Part shown: positions 48,959 through 60,179 of the stretch, in pieces | Layout: each line of letters opens with the position of its first letter | How positions within the stretch are numbered: position 1 is the stretch's first letter | Assembly: GCA_933228675.1 (NCBI GenBank) | Contig: OW121740.1 | Coordinates: 162,450,806 to 162,514,805, forward strand | Length of the DNA stretch: 64,000 nucleotides | Source of the DNA: Stomorhina lunata | Lineage: Eukaryota; Arthropoda; Insecta; Diptera; Rhiniidae | Reading direction: 5' to 3' | The notes under the pieces: generated by a model | Told to the model about the DNA's origin: nothing | Databases searched by the model: none | The model's input: the letters and a program-made list of their open reading frames with translations, nothing else | Position numbers and translations under genes: made by a program

Positions 48959-49272
48959 GTGACTCAAAATCCGACAGCAATATGTAAGAAAGTTTAATAT
49001 CAAAACGTGGCCACATCTGTCCTCAGACAAAAGCTGGAATATTGAATTCAATGGAGGTTGACCTTAAAAGAAGCACAGCTAAGCGAATGACTCAAAATCA
49101 GACAGTCTTTTATAATAGCGGACTCAAGTAGGGATTTGTCTGGCCCTTGATTCCGACAGCAATGTGTACGAAAGTTTAATATCAAAACGGGGTCACATCT
49201 GTCCTTTGACAAACGCTGGAATAGTGAATTCAATGGAGGTTGACCTTAAAAGAAACACAGCTAAGCAAATGA
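48959..49272 (+). repeat. two ~188-bp-spaced copies of a coding-like segment
   Basis: 'ccgacagcaatatgtaagaa' at 48969 is repeated as 'ccgacagcaatgtgtacgaa' at 49153. Both continue through 'tttaatatcaaaacg', 'ccacatctgtcct' or 'tcacatctgtcct', 'gaattcaatggaggttgacc' and 'cacagctaagc'. In frame: SLISKRGHICP...NSMEVDLKR. The product is unknown. Confidence 0.75.
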
Positions 49273-49480
49273 TACATTTTTCTTCGACCAAATGGGTCAT
49301 GTGGCCACAACTCCGCTCGACTAACGTGGAGATTCGTAAAACTAAACCCGGAAGAAGAATCGTGCTCCAGCATGGCAATACAAGCTCTCGCACATCTCTC
49401 TAAACTTTATTACGGAGCTCCACTCGTTAAACCATCTGGGTCGTTTGTAAAAGCTCTTAAGACAGCTATTGTCATCTATT

Positions 49481-49783
49481 ACACAGGCCAACATGGTTTT
49501 GTTGTCAAAAAGTGGAGGGTCATTTCCGAAGTAATTTTTTGCGTAGAATCCGAATCCGGGGTCCGAATTGCTCTATCACGTCAGGATTTTGAGATATTTG
49601 AGGTTTTTTACCCAAAAAATGGCGTTTTTGGCTACTTTTGAGGTTATGTACAGAAGAGACAAAATTTTTTGGGAGTTTTTTTTTAGTTGCATCTTATAGC
49701 ACTACTCTTCCTCTTTAATTTAAGAGTCGCAGAGTTCAATTACGATTTTTCTACACCAAGTTACGTCAATTTGAAATTACGAG
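49481..49783 (+). repeat. left terminal inverted repeat
   Basis: Begins ACACAGGCC and ends near 'gtcaatttgaaattacgag'. The first ~45 bp are more diverged from the other arm than the rest. Confidence 0.88.
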
Positions 49784-49838
49784 CGGGAGTCCCTTCGCCA
49801 ATATTAAAACATGTTTTCTTTTTAATTTTGCCCCGTCT

Positions 49839-50063
49839 CACTTTGGAATTCCTTTAAGCATACATTTCTTTAGTGTGAATCATTTAGTATAATTTTTCCC
49901 CGTCTTATTGATATACAATTTAATTTTTTTTTTTAATTTTATTTTAAATTTTAATTTTAATTTTAATTTTGCCCCGTCTCACTTTGGAATTCCTTTAAGC
50001 ATACATTTCTTTAGTGTGAATCATTTAGTATAATTTTTCCCCGTCTTATTGATATACAATTTT
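49839..50063 (+). repeat. internal 128-bp tandem duplication
   Basis: 'tttgccccgtctcactttgg' to 'cttattgatatacaattt' occurs twice, starting at about 49838 and 49970, separated by an 'aattttaatttt' run. Confidence 0.85.
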
Positions 50064-50245
50064 TTATTATTTGTACAAAAAAGACCATTTGTATTGATTC
50101 TGTATTTCTTGTAATCGCAAATAAATCATTTTTTTAATAACATTTTAAGCAACAATTTACTAGATAGCTCTTAATTGTTCGTTCATGGTGCCTTATTTTT
50201 TGGAAAAAATTTTGTGAATATTTGTATTTGATCTGTTGGTTAACA

Positions 50246-50633
50246 ACTAGAAAAAGAAGCCTGGATTAGCTTTAAAAAAGTTGTTAAAGGATTTTTGGGT
50301 AATAATAAAGTTAGTGATTACAAAGAAATAGTTGACGATATGATTAAAAAATTTCAGAATTTAGGTTGCAATATGAGCGTAAAATTGCATTATTTACACT
50401 CTCATTTAGAATGGTTTCCAGAAAATCTAGGTGCCGTCAGCGAAGAGCAAGGTGAGCGATCTCATCAGGACCTCAAAGAAATGGAAAGACGTTATCAGGG
50501 TAAATGGTCTCCAACAATGTTAGCGGACTATTGCTGGTGTCTTCAACGAGATGAGCTAAATGTTCGTCATAAAAGACGGTCTGGGTCAAGATCTTTACTA
50601 GATCAAAAAAAAAGATTTCATAAGTTAAACTGA
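50246..50633 (+). pseudogene. C-terminal fragment of an orphan arthropod repeat protein
   Basis: The open frame from about 50246 reads LEKEAWISFKKVVKGFLG, then LGCNMSVKLHYLHSHLEWFP, ENLGAVSEEQGERSHQDLKE, MERRYQGKWSPTMLADYCW and a basic end RHKRRSGSRSLLDQKKR before a stop. This is a widely repeated arthropod 'uncharacterized protein' family whose signature is GC-x-MS-x-K-x-H-x-LHSHLxxFPENLGAVSxExGERFHQD. An in-frame stop lies just upstream (near 50242) and there is no N-terminal part, so the gene is truncated. Its place between long TIRs implies a transposon-encoded protein. Confidence 0.8.
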
Positions 50634-51036
50634 AATAGTTTCTAATCGTGAGAGGCGAGGGGACTCACGTAATGCTAAATGTAAAAAAAAGTTTAACTTA
50701 AAATGCACTTGAAGATCAAGCTGAAGGTCAAATTCAATGTCACGATACCTGTGTAAATATAAATTACTATAATGTATTATGTTTATCGTAACAACAAAAC
50801 TTATTAGATAGCAGAAAATGAAAATATGTTTCATATTTGCAATGTTTTTTGAAAATTTTTATACGCCATTTTGAATCCGCCATCTTGAATTTGATAATTT
50901 TAATATCTCAACTTCATATTCGTAATCAGTAACCCCAAAAATCCCCAAGTAAAAATTTTGAAGAGAAAATACCCAGTAGACAAATGTCTGCCTCAACGTA
51001 TTCAATGCAAATGGTCATGCAATTAATAGGACATAT

Positions 51037-51350
51037 CTCGTAATTTCAAATTGACGTAACTTGGTGTAGAAAAATCGTAATTGAACTCTGCGACTCTTAA
51101 ATTAAAGAGGAAGAGTAGTGCTATAAGATGCAACTAAAAAAAAACTCCCAAAAAATTTTGTCTCTTCTGTACATAACCTCAAAAGTAGCCAAAAACGCCA
51201 TTTTTTGGGTAAAAAACCTCAAATATCTCAAAATCCTGACGTGATAGAGCAATTCGGACCCCGGATTCGGATTCTACGGAAAAAATTACTTCGGAAATGA
51301 CCCTCCATTTTCCAACAACTTCCATGACCCCAATATTTGTAGGCCTGTGT
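51037..51350 (-). repeat. right terminal inverted repeat
   Basis: Reverse complement of 49481-49783, ending GGCCTGTGT at 51350. Confidence 0.88.
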
Positions 51351-51739
51351 TATCTGTGTCAGCAAAGTTTCTTAGTTCTCACAATAAGAGACCAGAGCCA
51401 ATCCCCTTCTGAACGACACGGAAGGGCAAGCACTGAGAAGATCGTTTTCAAATGATCCATCTGTTGTTTTTACCGAGATATTATTGGTAATATCGTAAAA
51501 GTTGGCCGGAATCCTAAGATATTCGAGTCTTTCTGGTACGTTACCTCTGCTTTTGCAATAGTCACACGTCGCAACCTTTAGCTTAACCAAGTGCTTCCAA
51601 ATCAGATAGTGTCTAGTTACAATGGACTTAAGTAGTGATTAATTTGATCTTGATTGTTTCTGAAAGAGATCTGTGGGAACGATTTCAGATGAAAACTAAC
51701 TTTAGCAATTTCGGTCTTACTGTTGTGTACAACCAGGGA
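51351..51739. other. between two elements; no assigned gene
   Basis: A 72-codon minus-strand frame (51590-51372) includes ATCDYCKSRGNVPERLEYLR. It matches no family I recognise and may be transposon debris. Confidence 0.3.
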
Positions 51740-52690
51740 ACAGTACTTTACTTACTTACTTATATGGCCTGTATTTACAACCTGTTAAGGTCAACGGCAG
51801 AACATATTTTAGAAATCTGTGCGCTTCGATCTTGTAAGCATATTCTCATATATTCCAATTTCGTAGGCCAAGCTTTGAAAGACTTTCCTCAACTTTTTTT
51901 TTAATTTAGGACCAGCACTCAGGGGATGACCGCTACTTATGCGATGCTTTGTTGTGGAACTAGAAAGTAGTCTTTGTGGACATTTGATTTGAATTTGCCC
52001 ATATTGCAACTGGTAAGGAAAATTTCTGCGGGAAGCGAATTCCACATACGAACTGTACGGCTAAAGAACGAATTTTCTCTATAGTGTGTGGTTCGGTCTA
52101 CCGGCCAATCGACAACCAAGGAATGAGCTGTAGCAGAATGACGTGTATTGCGTAAAAAAGACTGAGTTTCGGGAACGAGTTCCCTGATTTCGTTAGAGCC
52201 CATTCCAAAGTAGTTACGATAGGACAGTGTGACAACAATTCACATTGCGACGGCGCTCCAGTAAATCAATAGAGTTGGATGCCCAACTGTTACCGATGAG
52301 CACTTCCGCCCTGTCTTGCACTCAGTCGAGAAGCTCCAAAATAGACTTTAAAGCACCGGCCCATACATGAGAGTTATATTTCATTTTCGGTCGGATGTAG
52401 GTGATGTAAATAGTAAGGAGATCAGAAGAAGTGTAGTATCTCTTGCATCGTTTTATAAAACCGAGGCACTTGAATGCTTCTTTCGGCACTTGAAGGATAT
52501 GCTTTGTCCAACGCACATCACATTGAATTCTCATGCCTAGAACATCAAGAGCATCTGATTCCTCAAGATGTACACCATCCATTAATACAGATGAAGTAAC
52601 ATGGTTTGTCGTGCGTTTATGCGTTAGCTTACAACATTGAGTTTTCCACGCAATAAAATCGACTCTATTCGCACGACCCCATTCTGGGGT
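51740..52690 (-). pseudogene. jockey/CR1-type non-LTR retrotransposon, RT C-terminal part
   Basis: Minus-strand translation in broken frames: WGRANRVDFIAWKTQCCKL, VLMDGVHLEESDALDVLGMR, IQCDVRWTKHILQVPKEAF, LLTIYITYIRPKMKYNSHVW, then ELVPETQSFLRNTRH and the terminal FFSRTVRMWNSLPAEIF...FKSNVHK. These are the post-catalytic RT region and C-terminal motif of jockey/CR1-group elements. Frameshifts and stops show decay. The 3' UTR ends in (AAGT)n near 51740. The catalytic FxDD region is not visible. Confidence 0.8.
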
Positions 52691-52740
52691 GCAGTTTTTA
52701 TTCTAAATTAAGCTTTTTCATATCAATTGTTTTTTTTCAG

Positions 52741-52985
52741 AACTGGGTTACTAGCCCGACGTTCTAACCCAAATTGTCCGACGTCCTAACCCAAATTGTT
52801 ATATATATATATATTATGGAGAACTCGTGGCACATATAAGCTCACTACCTCGGGTGATACCACGAGGATGTCAGCATTCATAGTTGAGATGAAGAACAAC
52901 CAAGTCTGGTCTTAGCAAGTTAAGACCAACCAGAACCGTTGCTTGGTATCCTATATCACCTGGGAACAATGCTTGGTTTTAATAG
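52741..52985 (-). mobile_element. segment shared with the 19.0-kb element
   Basis: Matches 19020-19245 inverted: 'ttaagaccaaccagaacc', 'gggtgataccac', 'tgatgagaag'-like and 'gggttactagcccg' blocks. Either the upstream part of the same retrotransposon or a co-mobile sequence. Confidence 0.6.
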
Positions 52986-52989
52986 TCAT

Positions 52990-53738
52990 AATGTCTCCCA
53001 ATTGTCCCCTTGTTCACGTATAGTGAGACGTTTTTTTTTTAATTTTTCTATCTTTGTTCGCTGATAAACCCACAAAATATTGTCTCTTTACCAATAACCT
53101 GCTCATAAATTTTTTGGGGAATTACCACTTTTGCAAAATTATGCTCGATTCCCACCAACAGACAAATTGAAGTTCAATATAAAAGTTTTATGATGTTTGA
53201 AGTCTAGTTGCAAAATACTTGTTTTATGTTGCGACATTGACAAAAAAAAAAAAAAAAGAAACGAAATTATGTTGTATGGCTTGATGAGAGTTGGATGGGT
53301 AAGAAATGATGAAATGCTGTAACCATTTTCCTTAAGCTGCAGAGTTATGTCTTTAAAATGTGGAAATTGTGTTTTTTTTGTGTGATCTTTGTAAGGAAAG
53401 GAGGATGTAGTTTAAAGTTTTCCATGAGTCATTAGGAAAAGCTTTGATTAGTTTTTGATGGGGGTTTTACAAATTGTTTGTGACATCATTGGCTTAATGC
53501 TTTTAATTCAAGTTGTTAACGAATGAAAGTAGAAATTACATGATCGGTTCTATAATTAATCTTGTGTATTGAAATCATCTTGTTAGTACTGGTGAGAGGG
53601 TAATTAGTTTATATTCAAATTATTAGACTTTGGATGGCTTAGGCAAATGAATTGCTAGAAATTGCTGTATTATAATAGGATATATATATCAATGATGGGC
53701 CAGCAATTTCACATTTCTGATTTTATCTTCAAATTTCG
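52990..53738. other. intergenic, no recognised feature
   Basis: AT-rich unique sequence with an A run near 53242. Confidence 0.4.
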
Positions 53739-54014
53739 ATCCAATAGACTTAGAATTACTTTCTGAGTCGATTTAGAGATGCCAGTCCGTCCGTCCGTCA
53801 AGCTGGCTGGACCCCCATGCAAACCATGTAATCAAAGTACAGGTCACAATTCTTAAGATAATTTGATAAAATTTGGCACAGATTTGAGAAAATGTTTGTA
53901 TGATGGCAAAATTAAGCAAATATTTGTCTTTAAACAGGAAACAGAACACCTTTGACCTTAGTGGTGAAGTGTATCGTATGGTAGGGCTTGACCGACTACA
54001 GCACTTTCTTACTT
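53739..54014 (-). mobile_element. Helentron/DINE-1-like repeat, copy C, partial
   Basis: Reverse orientation. Contains 'ctttctgagtcgattta', 'gtccgtccgtccgtc', 'caaagtacaggtcacaattc' and 'ccgactacagcactttctta'. The hairpin end is missing and the middle deleted. Confidence 0.6.
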
Positions 54015-55005
54015 GTTTTTAAATTCTCATCTCTAAAAACTTTAAAAATCATTGAATTTTTAGAAAATTCTGGAAATCCCACTTCTTTATTCAGTAAATT
54101 AGCAAAATAATTTAATCAGTTTTTATCATAAAATCAAATATTAGGTAAGTACAAAAAATTTCTAGGCAAAAAAATTACCCAACTTTGTGTTTTTTTTTTT
54201 CTTGAGCAAGGTCAAATTTTTTAATACAAATCATAATTTGCTTAAAATTGTTGTTTTTAAAAAAAAAATTTATATTCATATCTTTTTGTGCTAATATTAA
54301 CTTAACAATAATTTTTACAAAAAATTGTTTTTGGGAATATTTGAAATATTTTGGTATGTACAACAACAGAACAGGTGTATTCAGTAAATTTTTATCAGAA
54401 AACATATTCAAAACCTACGCTTAGGTTTTTATTTTTCTCTTCAATTCGTAACTAATTTTTTTCTATATTTACATACGAAATATATTTCTAATTTGTTACT
54501 TATACAATATCTAATTGTCTTGATACATATAACCTTCTCACTCACATGTGTATCATATCAATATCAATTCATGAACGACTGACAAAAAGTGTTAATTTTT
54601 TAAATACTCCACCGAAAAAAATAGAAATAAAAAAAATTTGCACGTTTCATTACATTATATTTTAGTTAGATATTTGTAGTTTTGTGCACGACTTTTGTCA
54701 GACCCCGTCTTTCGTAAATATCTGCTGTTGAGGTTGTTGATTTTTTTTTTTAAATTGTTGTTTTAGAGTAGGGTAGGGCTTGTCGAAGAAGGCACTGTTT
54801 CCAAGAAATAGGTTATGTTATGAGAAAAATCGTTTCATGGGAATATGAACTATATATTTCGATCATATCGAGCCCCGATCCTGAGATTTAAATAATCATA
54901 AGCGACATTCCGTTAAATATCTCTTAAACTATTAGAGATATCTTTTCGATACGTTTATATTTACAAAAGTTATACGGACCAATAGGTTTTAAATACAATG
55001 GTGAT
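54015..55005. other. intergenic, no recognised feature
   Basis: AT-rich. The minus-strand frame at 54.2-54.4 kb is low-complexity Lys/Asn/Phe and not gene-like. Confidence 0.4.
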
Positions 55006-55350
55006 CAACTTTGGCTCAGTGTAGAGGCCACTGTGCTAAAAATAGACATGTTTTTAAAAATTGGTCTAAAACTCCAACTACCCATTAGTCGATTTCTGCA
55101 TATTGCGCCACAATCCGCCCAGTAACTTAAAAGTTATAGAAGTAAAACTAAAAAACTTCACATACAATGCTTTGCATCATAACTTCTAAACCATTTGAAA
55201 AAATGTAATTAGTTTGTCGAAAGTAGCAAACTAATAAAGAACAAAAATGTTATGCACCAAAACATTCCCCGTTTGTAATTAAGATTTTTTGTCGCTTACG
55301 ATCAATATTTTTCCTGTCGTTTGCGATTATTTTAATCTAAGGTTCAATAT
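55006..55350 (+). repeat. left member of a ~310-bp inverted pair
   Basis: 'aactttggctcagtgtagag', 'aaattggtctaaaactccaa', 'gcgccacaatccgccca' and 'aaagaacaaaaatgttatgc' recur as reverse complements at 58420-58735. Confidence 0.88.
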
Positions 55351-56186
55351 ACCAACTAAGATGGGGATATTTGTAATATTTTTTTGAATCTTATATTAAT
55401 GCACACTAAACGGTTCGGAATCTGTTTCCAAATCAATATAACGATGTACGAGCGTCTCACAGTGGTTTGAAACAAAAAAAAGGTAAAAAATCTGTATCTG
55501 ATAAACTGTAAGTCTGATTGCATCAGTATGTATGAGAGAATTGTTAAGGAGGACCAAAGTTTTCTGAATTTTTAATGTATCGTTGCCCCGTGTTTTCACA
55601 GGTTTTATTATTGGGCGTTTAAGCAGACCACCTCAGCAGTAAACAAGCTTTCGAACCGTATAGCTTTCTCAATTAATTACCAATATGATTGACTTTTTAC
55701 ATTTTGGAATGAGCTTGAAGAAATGAAAAAAAAAAACATGTTGACTTCACTATAATAACTATTATGGGTTTTAAGTTATTTCATTTCAAAAATAAAAAAA
55801 AACTAATTTTTCTCTTCGACTTGTTTTAGTTTTTGGCCCATTGTGCCTTTTATATTAAACCAATAATTTTTTTTAAAAATACTGACATATAGCCAACAGT
55901 TTAGGGAATAAAACTGTGAAAACCGTTTTTGAATATCTCAAAAAAATTTGTGTTGAGAAATTTCCAAAACAAATATTTTTCGCTGATTCAAGTTTTCTAT
56001 TTTTACTAAGAATTTTTATATCAAAAGTCAAATTTTATTCGTAGAGAATGGGGTTCTAAGATGTTTGAAATCAAATTTCAAGTACAGCAGTGACCGAAAT
56101 TAATCTAATTTTTATGAGAATTTTTGAGTTTTCGAACCTATAACAAAAAAGTCAAGCCAATTTTGTTATATTCTTTAGATTTAAAC
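55351..56186. other. between inverted pair and Helentron-like copy
   Basis: No gene recognised. A 67-codon minus-strand frame at 55.4-55.6 kb is not family-like. Confidence 0.35.
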
Positions 56187-56920
56187 AAGTAAGAAAGCGC
56201 TATAGTCGGTCAAGCCCGACCATACGATACCCTTCACCACTAAGGTCAAAGGTATTCCTCTTCCTGTATAAAGACAAATATTTGCTAAATTTTGCCATCA
56301 TACAAACATTTTCTCAAAACTTATATATTAAAACTGTCTCCGTCATTTGGACTTATATGAGAGCTAGGGTCAAATGTGGACCGATTATCTCGAAATTTGG
56401 CAAATTGATAACAGTTGTTACAAAAATTATGTTTGCATAAAATAAACTTAAATTCTCATTATCTTCAGATTTACGAGCGTTTTAGTGATTTTTGTTTCAA
56501 AACGCACTAAGTTTTGATACATAAGTTTGTATGGGAGCTATGGTCAAATGTAGACCGATTTCAACGAAATTTGGTAAAGTGATTTTAGTTTACATAAGCA
56601 GTATTTGTTTTAAATTACATTAAAAAATATTGATATTTGTGGCCAAAATTATGATGGACCAATTTTGATGAATTTCAATAGCCATGGTCCCATTATCAAA
56701 GAAATTGTCTGTGCCAAATTTCATCAAATTATCTTTAGAATTTCGACATGTACTTTGATTACATGTCGTCCAGACGGACGGACTGACATTCGTAAATTGA
56801 CTCAGAAAGTGCTTCTAAGCCTATTGCTATATAAGTGGGTCTAAGACAAATATTTCTATGCGTTACATACATCAGCACAAACTTATAATACCCTTTCCAC
56901 CTATGGTGGTAAAGGGTATA
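56187..56920 (+). mobile_element. Helentron/DINE-1-like repeat, copy D (best ends)
   Basis: The 5' end is 'aagtaagaaagcgctatag' and the 3' end has 'cccttt' and 'aaagggtata' paired around 'ccacctatggtgg'. All the usual internal blocks are present. No coding capacity. Confidence 0.65.
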
Positions 56921-57004
56921 AAAACGGTCTCCCTTTTGTTGGGAAAAAAAGTTTTGTCAAAATCGAGCACAGGCAACTTAGGCTCAGTAATCAGCACCGG
57001 TCGG

Positions 57005-58270
57005 CGCAAAGAGAACAGAACAAAAAAATAGTCGGCAGAGTTGCCGTTTTTTTATACTTTTAACTACAATAGGTATTTTTTCAAATGCGTAGTTCTAACA
57101 TTTTAAAAAGAAAAAGTTTTCTACTCCATTTTTTAAATATTTTTATCAAAAATTTTTCTATAAAAAAATTTTTTATCAAAAATTTTTCTATAAAAAAATT
57201 TTTTATCAAAAATTTTTCTATAAAAAAATTTTTTATCAAAAATTTTTCTATAGAAAATTTTTTTATCAAAAATTTTTCTATAGAAAATTTTTTTATCAAA
57301 AATTTTTCTATAGAAAATTTTTTTATCAAAAATTTTTCTATAGAAAATTTTTTTATCAAAAATTTTTCTATAGAAAATTTTTTTATCAAAAATTTTTCTA
57401 TAGAAAATTTTTTTATCAAAAATTTTTCTATAGAAAATTTTTTTATCAAAAATTTTTCTATAGAAAATTTTTTTATCAAAAATTTTTCTATAGAAAATTT
57501 TTTTATCAAAAATTTTTCTATAGAAAATTTTTTTATCAAAAATTTTTCTATAGAAAATTTTTTTATCAAAAATTTTTCTATAGAAAATTTTTTCACAAAA
57601 ATTTTTCTATAGAAAATTTTTTCACAAAAATTTTTCTATAGAAAATTTTTTTATCAAAAATTTTCTATAGAAAATTTTTTTATCAAAAATTTTTCTATAG
57701 AAAATTTCTTTATCAAAAATTTTTCTATAGAAAATTTTTTATCACAAAAATTTTTCTATAGAAAATTTTTTCACAAAAATTTTTCTATAGAAAATTTTTT
57801 CACAAAAATTTTTCTATAGAAATTTTTTTATCAAAAATTTTTCTATAGAAAATTTTTTCACAAAAATTTTTCTATAGAAATTTTTGATAAAAAAATTTTC
57901 TATAGAAAATTTTTTTATCAAAAATTTTTCTATGGAAAATTTTTTATCTGTTTTGAAAAATATTCCCAATATTTACAAAACATTCCCAATGTTTACAAAA
58001 ATAATAGTGTCGTGGCAACAATGTTCAAAATTATATTTCTTTGCTCTCTCGAACCATGTATTTTGTTGCTATAAATTGGATTTTAATTTGTTTCGTGCCT
58101 ATTTTGTTTTTGTTTTTTCTTTAACAAAGCGACACCAACCAACTCTGTTAACATCCAAATTCCAAATGAATAATTTAATACTCATTTTCACGAGTTTTAT
58201 TAATGATCATGGAATTTACGAAAATTAAAAAGATTCATCGGCTCCTGGTGGTATGGCCTGCCTACTCCTG
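57005..58270 (+). mobile_element. array-carrying repeat element, copy 2
   Basis: The left flank 'cagagttgccgttttttt' with 'aataggta' precedes the CTATAG array (57140-57950). The right flank contains 'ccaatgtttacaaaaataa', 'ctctcgaaccatgtatttt', 'caaagcgacaccaacc' and 'tggtggtatgg'. Same order and orientation as copy 1 at 11700-12950. Confidence 0.78.
57140..57950 (+). repeat. CTATAG-core minisatellite, exact 30-bp unit
   Basis: Unit 'atcaaaaatttttctataga' plus 'aaattttttt'. Ten 60-bp lines from 57241 are nearly identical, so the array is far more homogeneous than copy 1. One unit is inverted near 57878-57900. Open frames through the array on both strands are artefacts. Confidence 0.95.
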
Positions 58271-58419
58271 ATTAGCGGTTATCAGTTGCCATACTTAATG
58301 TCATTTTGGCAATTGGCATCACAATTAAAACTGAGTTGCAAAACACAATCAAGCCATAAAAAGTGTATTTTTCATGCTCATGTAAACATTAATCAATATG
58401 TGAATTTTTGCGAAATTCG

Positions 58420-58735
58420 GTCCACATATCGATCCCTTAGATTAAAGCGACAAAAAATCTTAATTAATCAAAAACATGGAATGTTTTGGTGCATAACATT
58501 TTTGTTCTTTGTTAGTTTGCTAATTAAACTTTTTCCAAATGGTTTAGAGGTTATAATGCAAAGTATTGTATGTGAAGTTTTTAGTTTTAATTCAATAACT
58601 TTAAAGCTACTGGGCGGATTGTGGCGCAATATGCAGAAATCGGCCAATAGGTAGTTGGAGTTTTAGACCAATTTTTAAAAACAAGTTTATTTTAAGCACA
58701 GTGGCCTCTACACTGAGCCAAAGTTAAGCATGATA
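58420..58735 (-). repeat. right member of the ~310-bp inverted pair
   Basis: Reverse complement of 55006-55350 with modest divergence and small indels. The outer end is '...ggcctctacactgagccaaa'. Confidence 0.88.
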
Positions 58736-60179
58736 TGATCCCAGCTTCCATCTAAGACCAAATGCCGAAAACTAAAGAAAAATACTTAAATCTGAAGATA
58801 TTGTTGAGGTGACAAAAAAAAATTAAATTAAGAAAATATTGCAAATTTGTTGACAACTGGTCCATCCTTGACCTCAGTAGTGAAGGCTATTATTAATTTC
58901 TTTTTTAATTTCCCTTTGGAACTAGTGTAATTTATCTTGTTTTCTTGTTTCTCTTCTATTAAACCATCCAAAATAGTTTTAATGTGAATCTTTTTTTTTT
59001 ATTAATAATTTTTTGTTTTGCTAGTTAAATCTGAAACGACATACCTACATAAGAAATATGTAGCGCCGATTTGTATGTAAAAGATTTTGTCAACATAAAA
59101 AATTTTTGATGCTGTAATAAAAACATCTCGAACTTTTTTCTTTTTTGATTTTTTTGATGACCACATTTTGACCATGAAATTTTTTTTTTCATTATTTATT
59201 TATTCAATACCAAAAAAAAGAGCTTTCATTCATTCAATTAGTGAATTTTCGTAGTTAACCGAAACCGATGGATGATAAATAATAAATGATAAATGGATGA
59301 ATTGAGTTGATTTGGTCGCTTTTGGGGTTGTCATCATTTCGTTTCATTTTCTCTTTCTTCTTTTATTTGTTTTACGTTTAAAACAAAACCATGAAGAAGA
59401 CAACGTGATAGTTTTTATAGTTTTCAAAATATTTATAGCAAAAAGATCAGGTTAATTAAAGTTTTAATTACGTTATATCTATTGTATTATATTTATTCGC
59501 ATTAGAGTTTGGACTGAGTATTATGACCTCTTTGCCTAGTCTTGGTTTCAATGATTTTTTTTTTCTAAAGAAAAAAAATATGTGTATTATGACATATTTC
59601 TTGTATTATCATCTCTGGGTTTTTAATGGTCCAACAATTGTGATTCATTAGCTTTTTTGTTTTTATTTGAGAAATCCCAGGATTTCTTTTGATATTACAT
59701 TCAAACATTTCAAACTTATAATAACCATAACATTGTTATTTTTTAATTATTGTAGTCTTTTTTTATTCAAGTTTAACAGACTTTATTGTTAAGACGTTTC
59801 TTGTTACTTCGACAGGTAAACTGGATGATGATGATGTTAATGATGATGATAATGCACTCTGCAGTCGTCACAGGGGTCAGTGCTGTCGTTGAAGGTCGTT
59901 TATTTTATTTGTAAGATGAAAAAGATAAAACGAAATTAAAAAATTGCACTAAAAAACTAAAGAAACCTTGAAATTTAAAACTTCCATGAGTTTCTGGAAT
60001 ATATCTAAATGTTTTAACACGTTTTTCATCTTTTGTTTGGTTTGAGGAAGGGAAAGGGTGATGTGTGTTGGAGTTAATCAGTTTTTGGTGAAGGAACTTT
60101 GATAAACATTTTATTTTTATATTTCTAAAGAAATATAAAACTTAAGAATTTTTGAATCTTATGTTTAATATCAATTTTA
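58736..60179. other. intergenic, no recognised gene
   Basis: AT-rich, with a GATGATGAT run near 59825-59850. No exon set or element was recognised. Confidence 0.4.

Larger units (their letters stand above)
49481..51350 (+). mobile_element. 1.87-kb DNA transposon with ~310-bp terminal inverted repeats
   Basis: The left TIR (49481-49783) and right TIR (51037-51350) are inverted copies with few differences. Paired blocks include ACACAGGCC at the tips, 'ggagggtcatttccgaagta', 'atcacgtcaggattttgag', 'cccaaaaaatggcgtttttg' and 'aattgaactctgcgactc'. Between them are a tandem duplication and one coding fragment. The flanks do not show a clear target-site duplication, and the superfamily is not assigned. 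The element is probably non-autonomous or decayed. Confidence 0.85.

Noticed and set aside
51372..51590. 72-codon minus-strand frame with CDYCKSRG
   Set aside because: Not recognised and isolated between two transposons; kept only as a note.
57081..57612. 171- and 175-codon frames on opposite strands
   Set aside because: The exact 30-bp unit is a multiple of three, so any stop-free frame persists; no start context or family.
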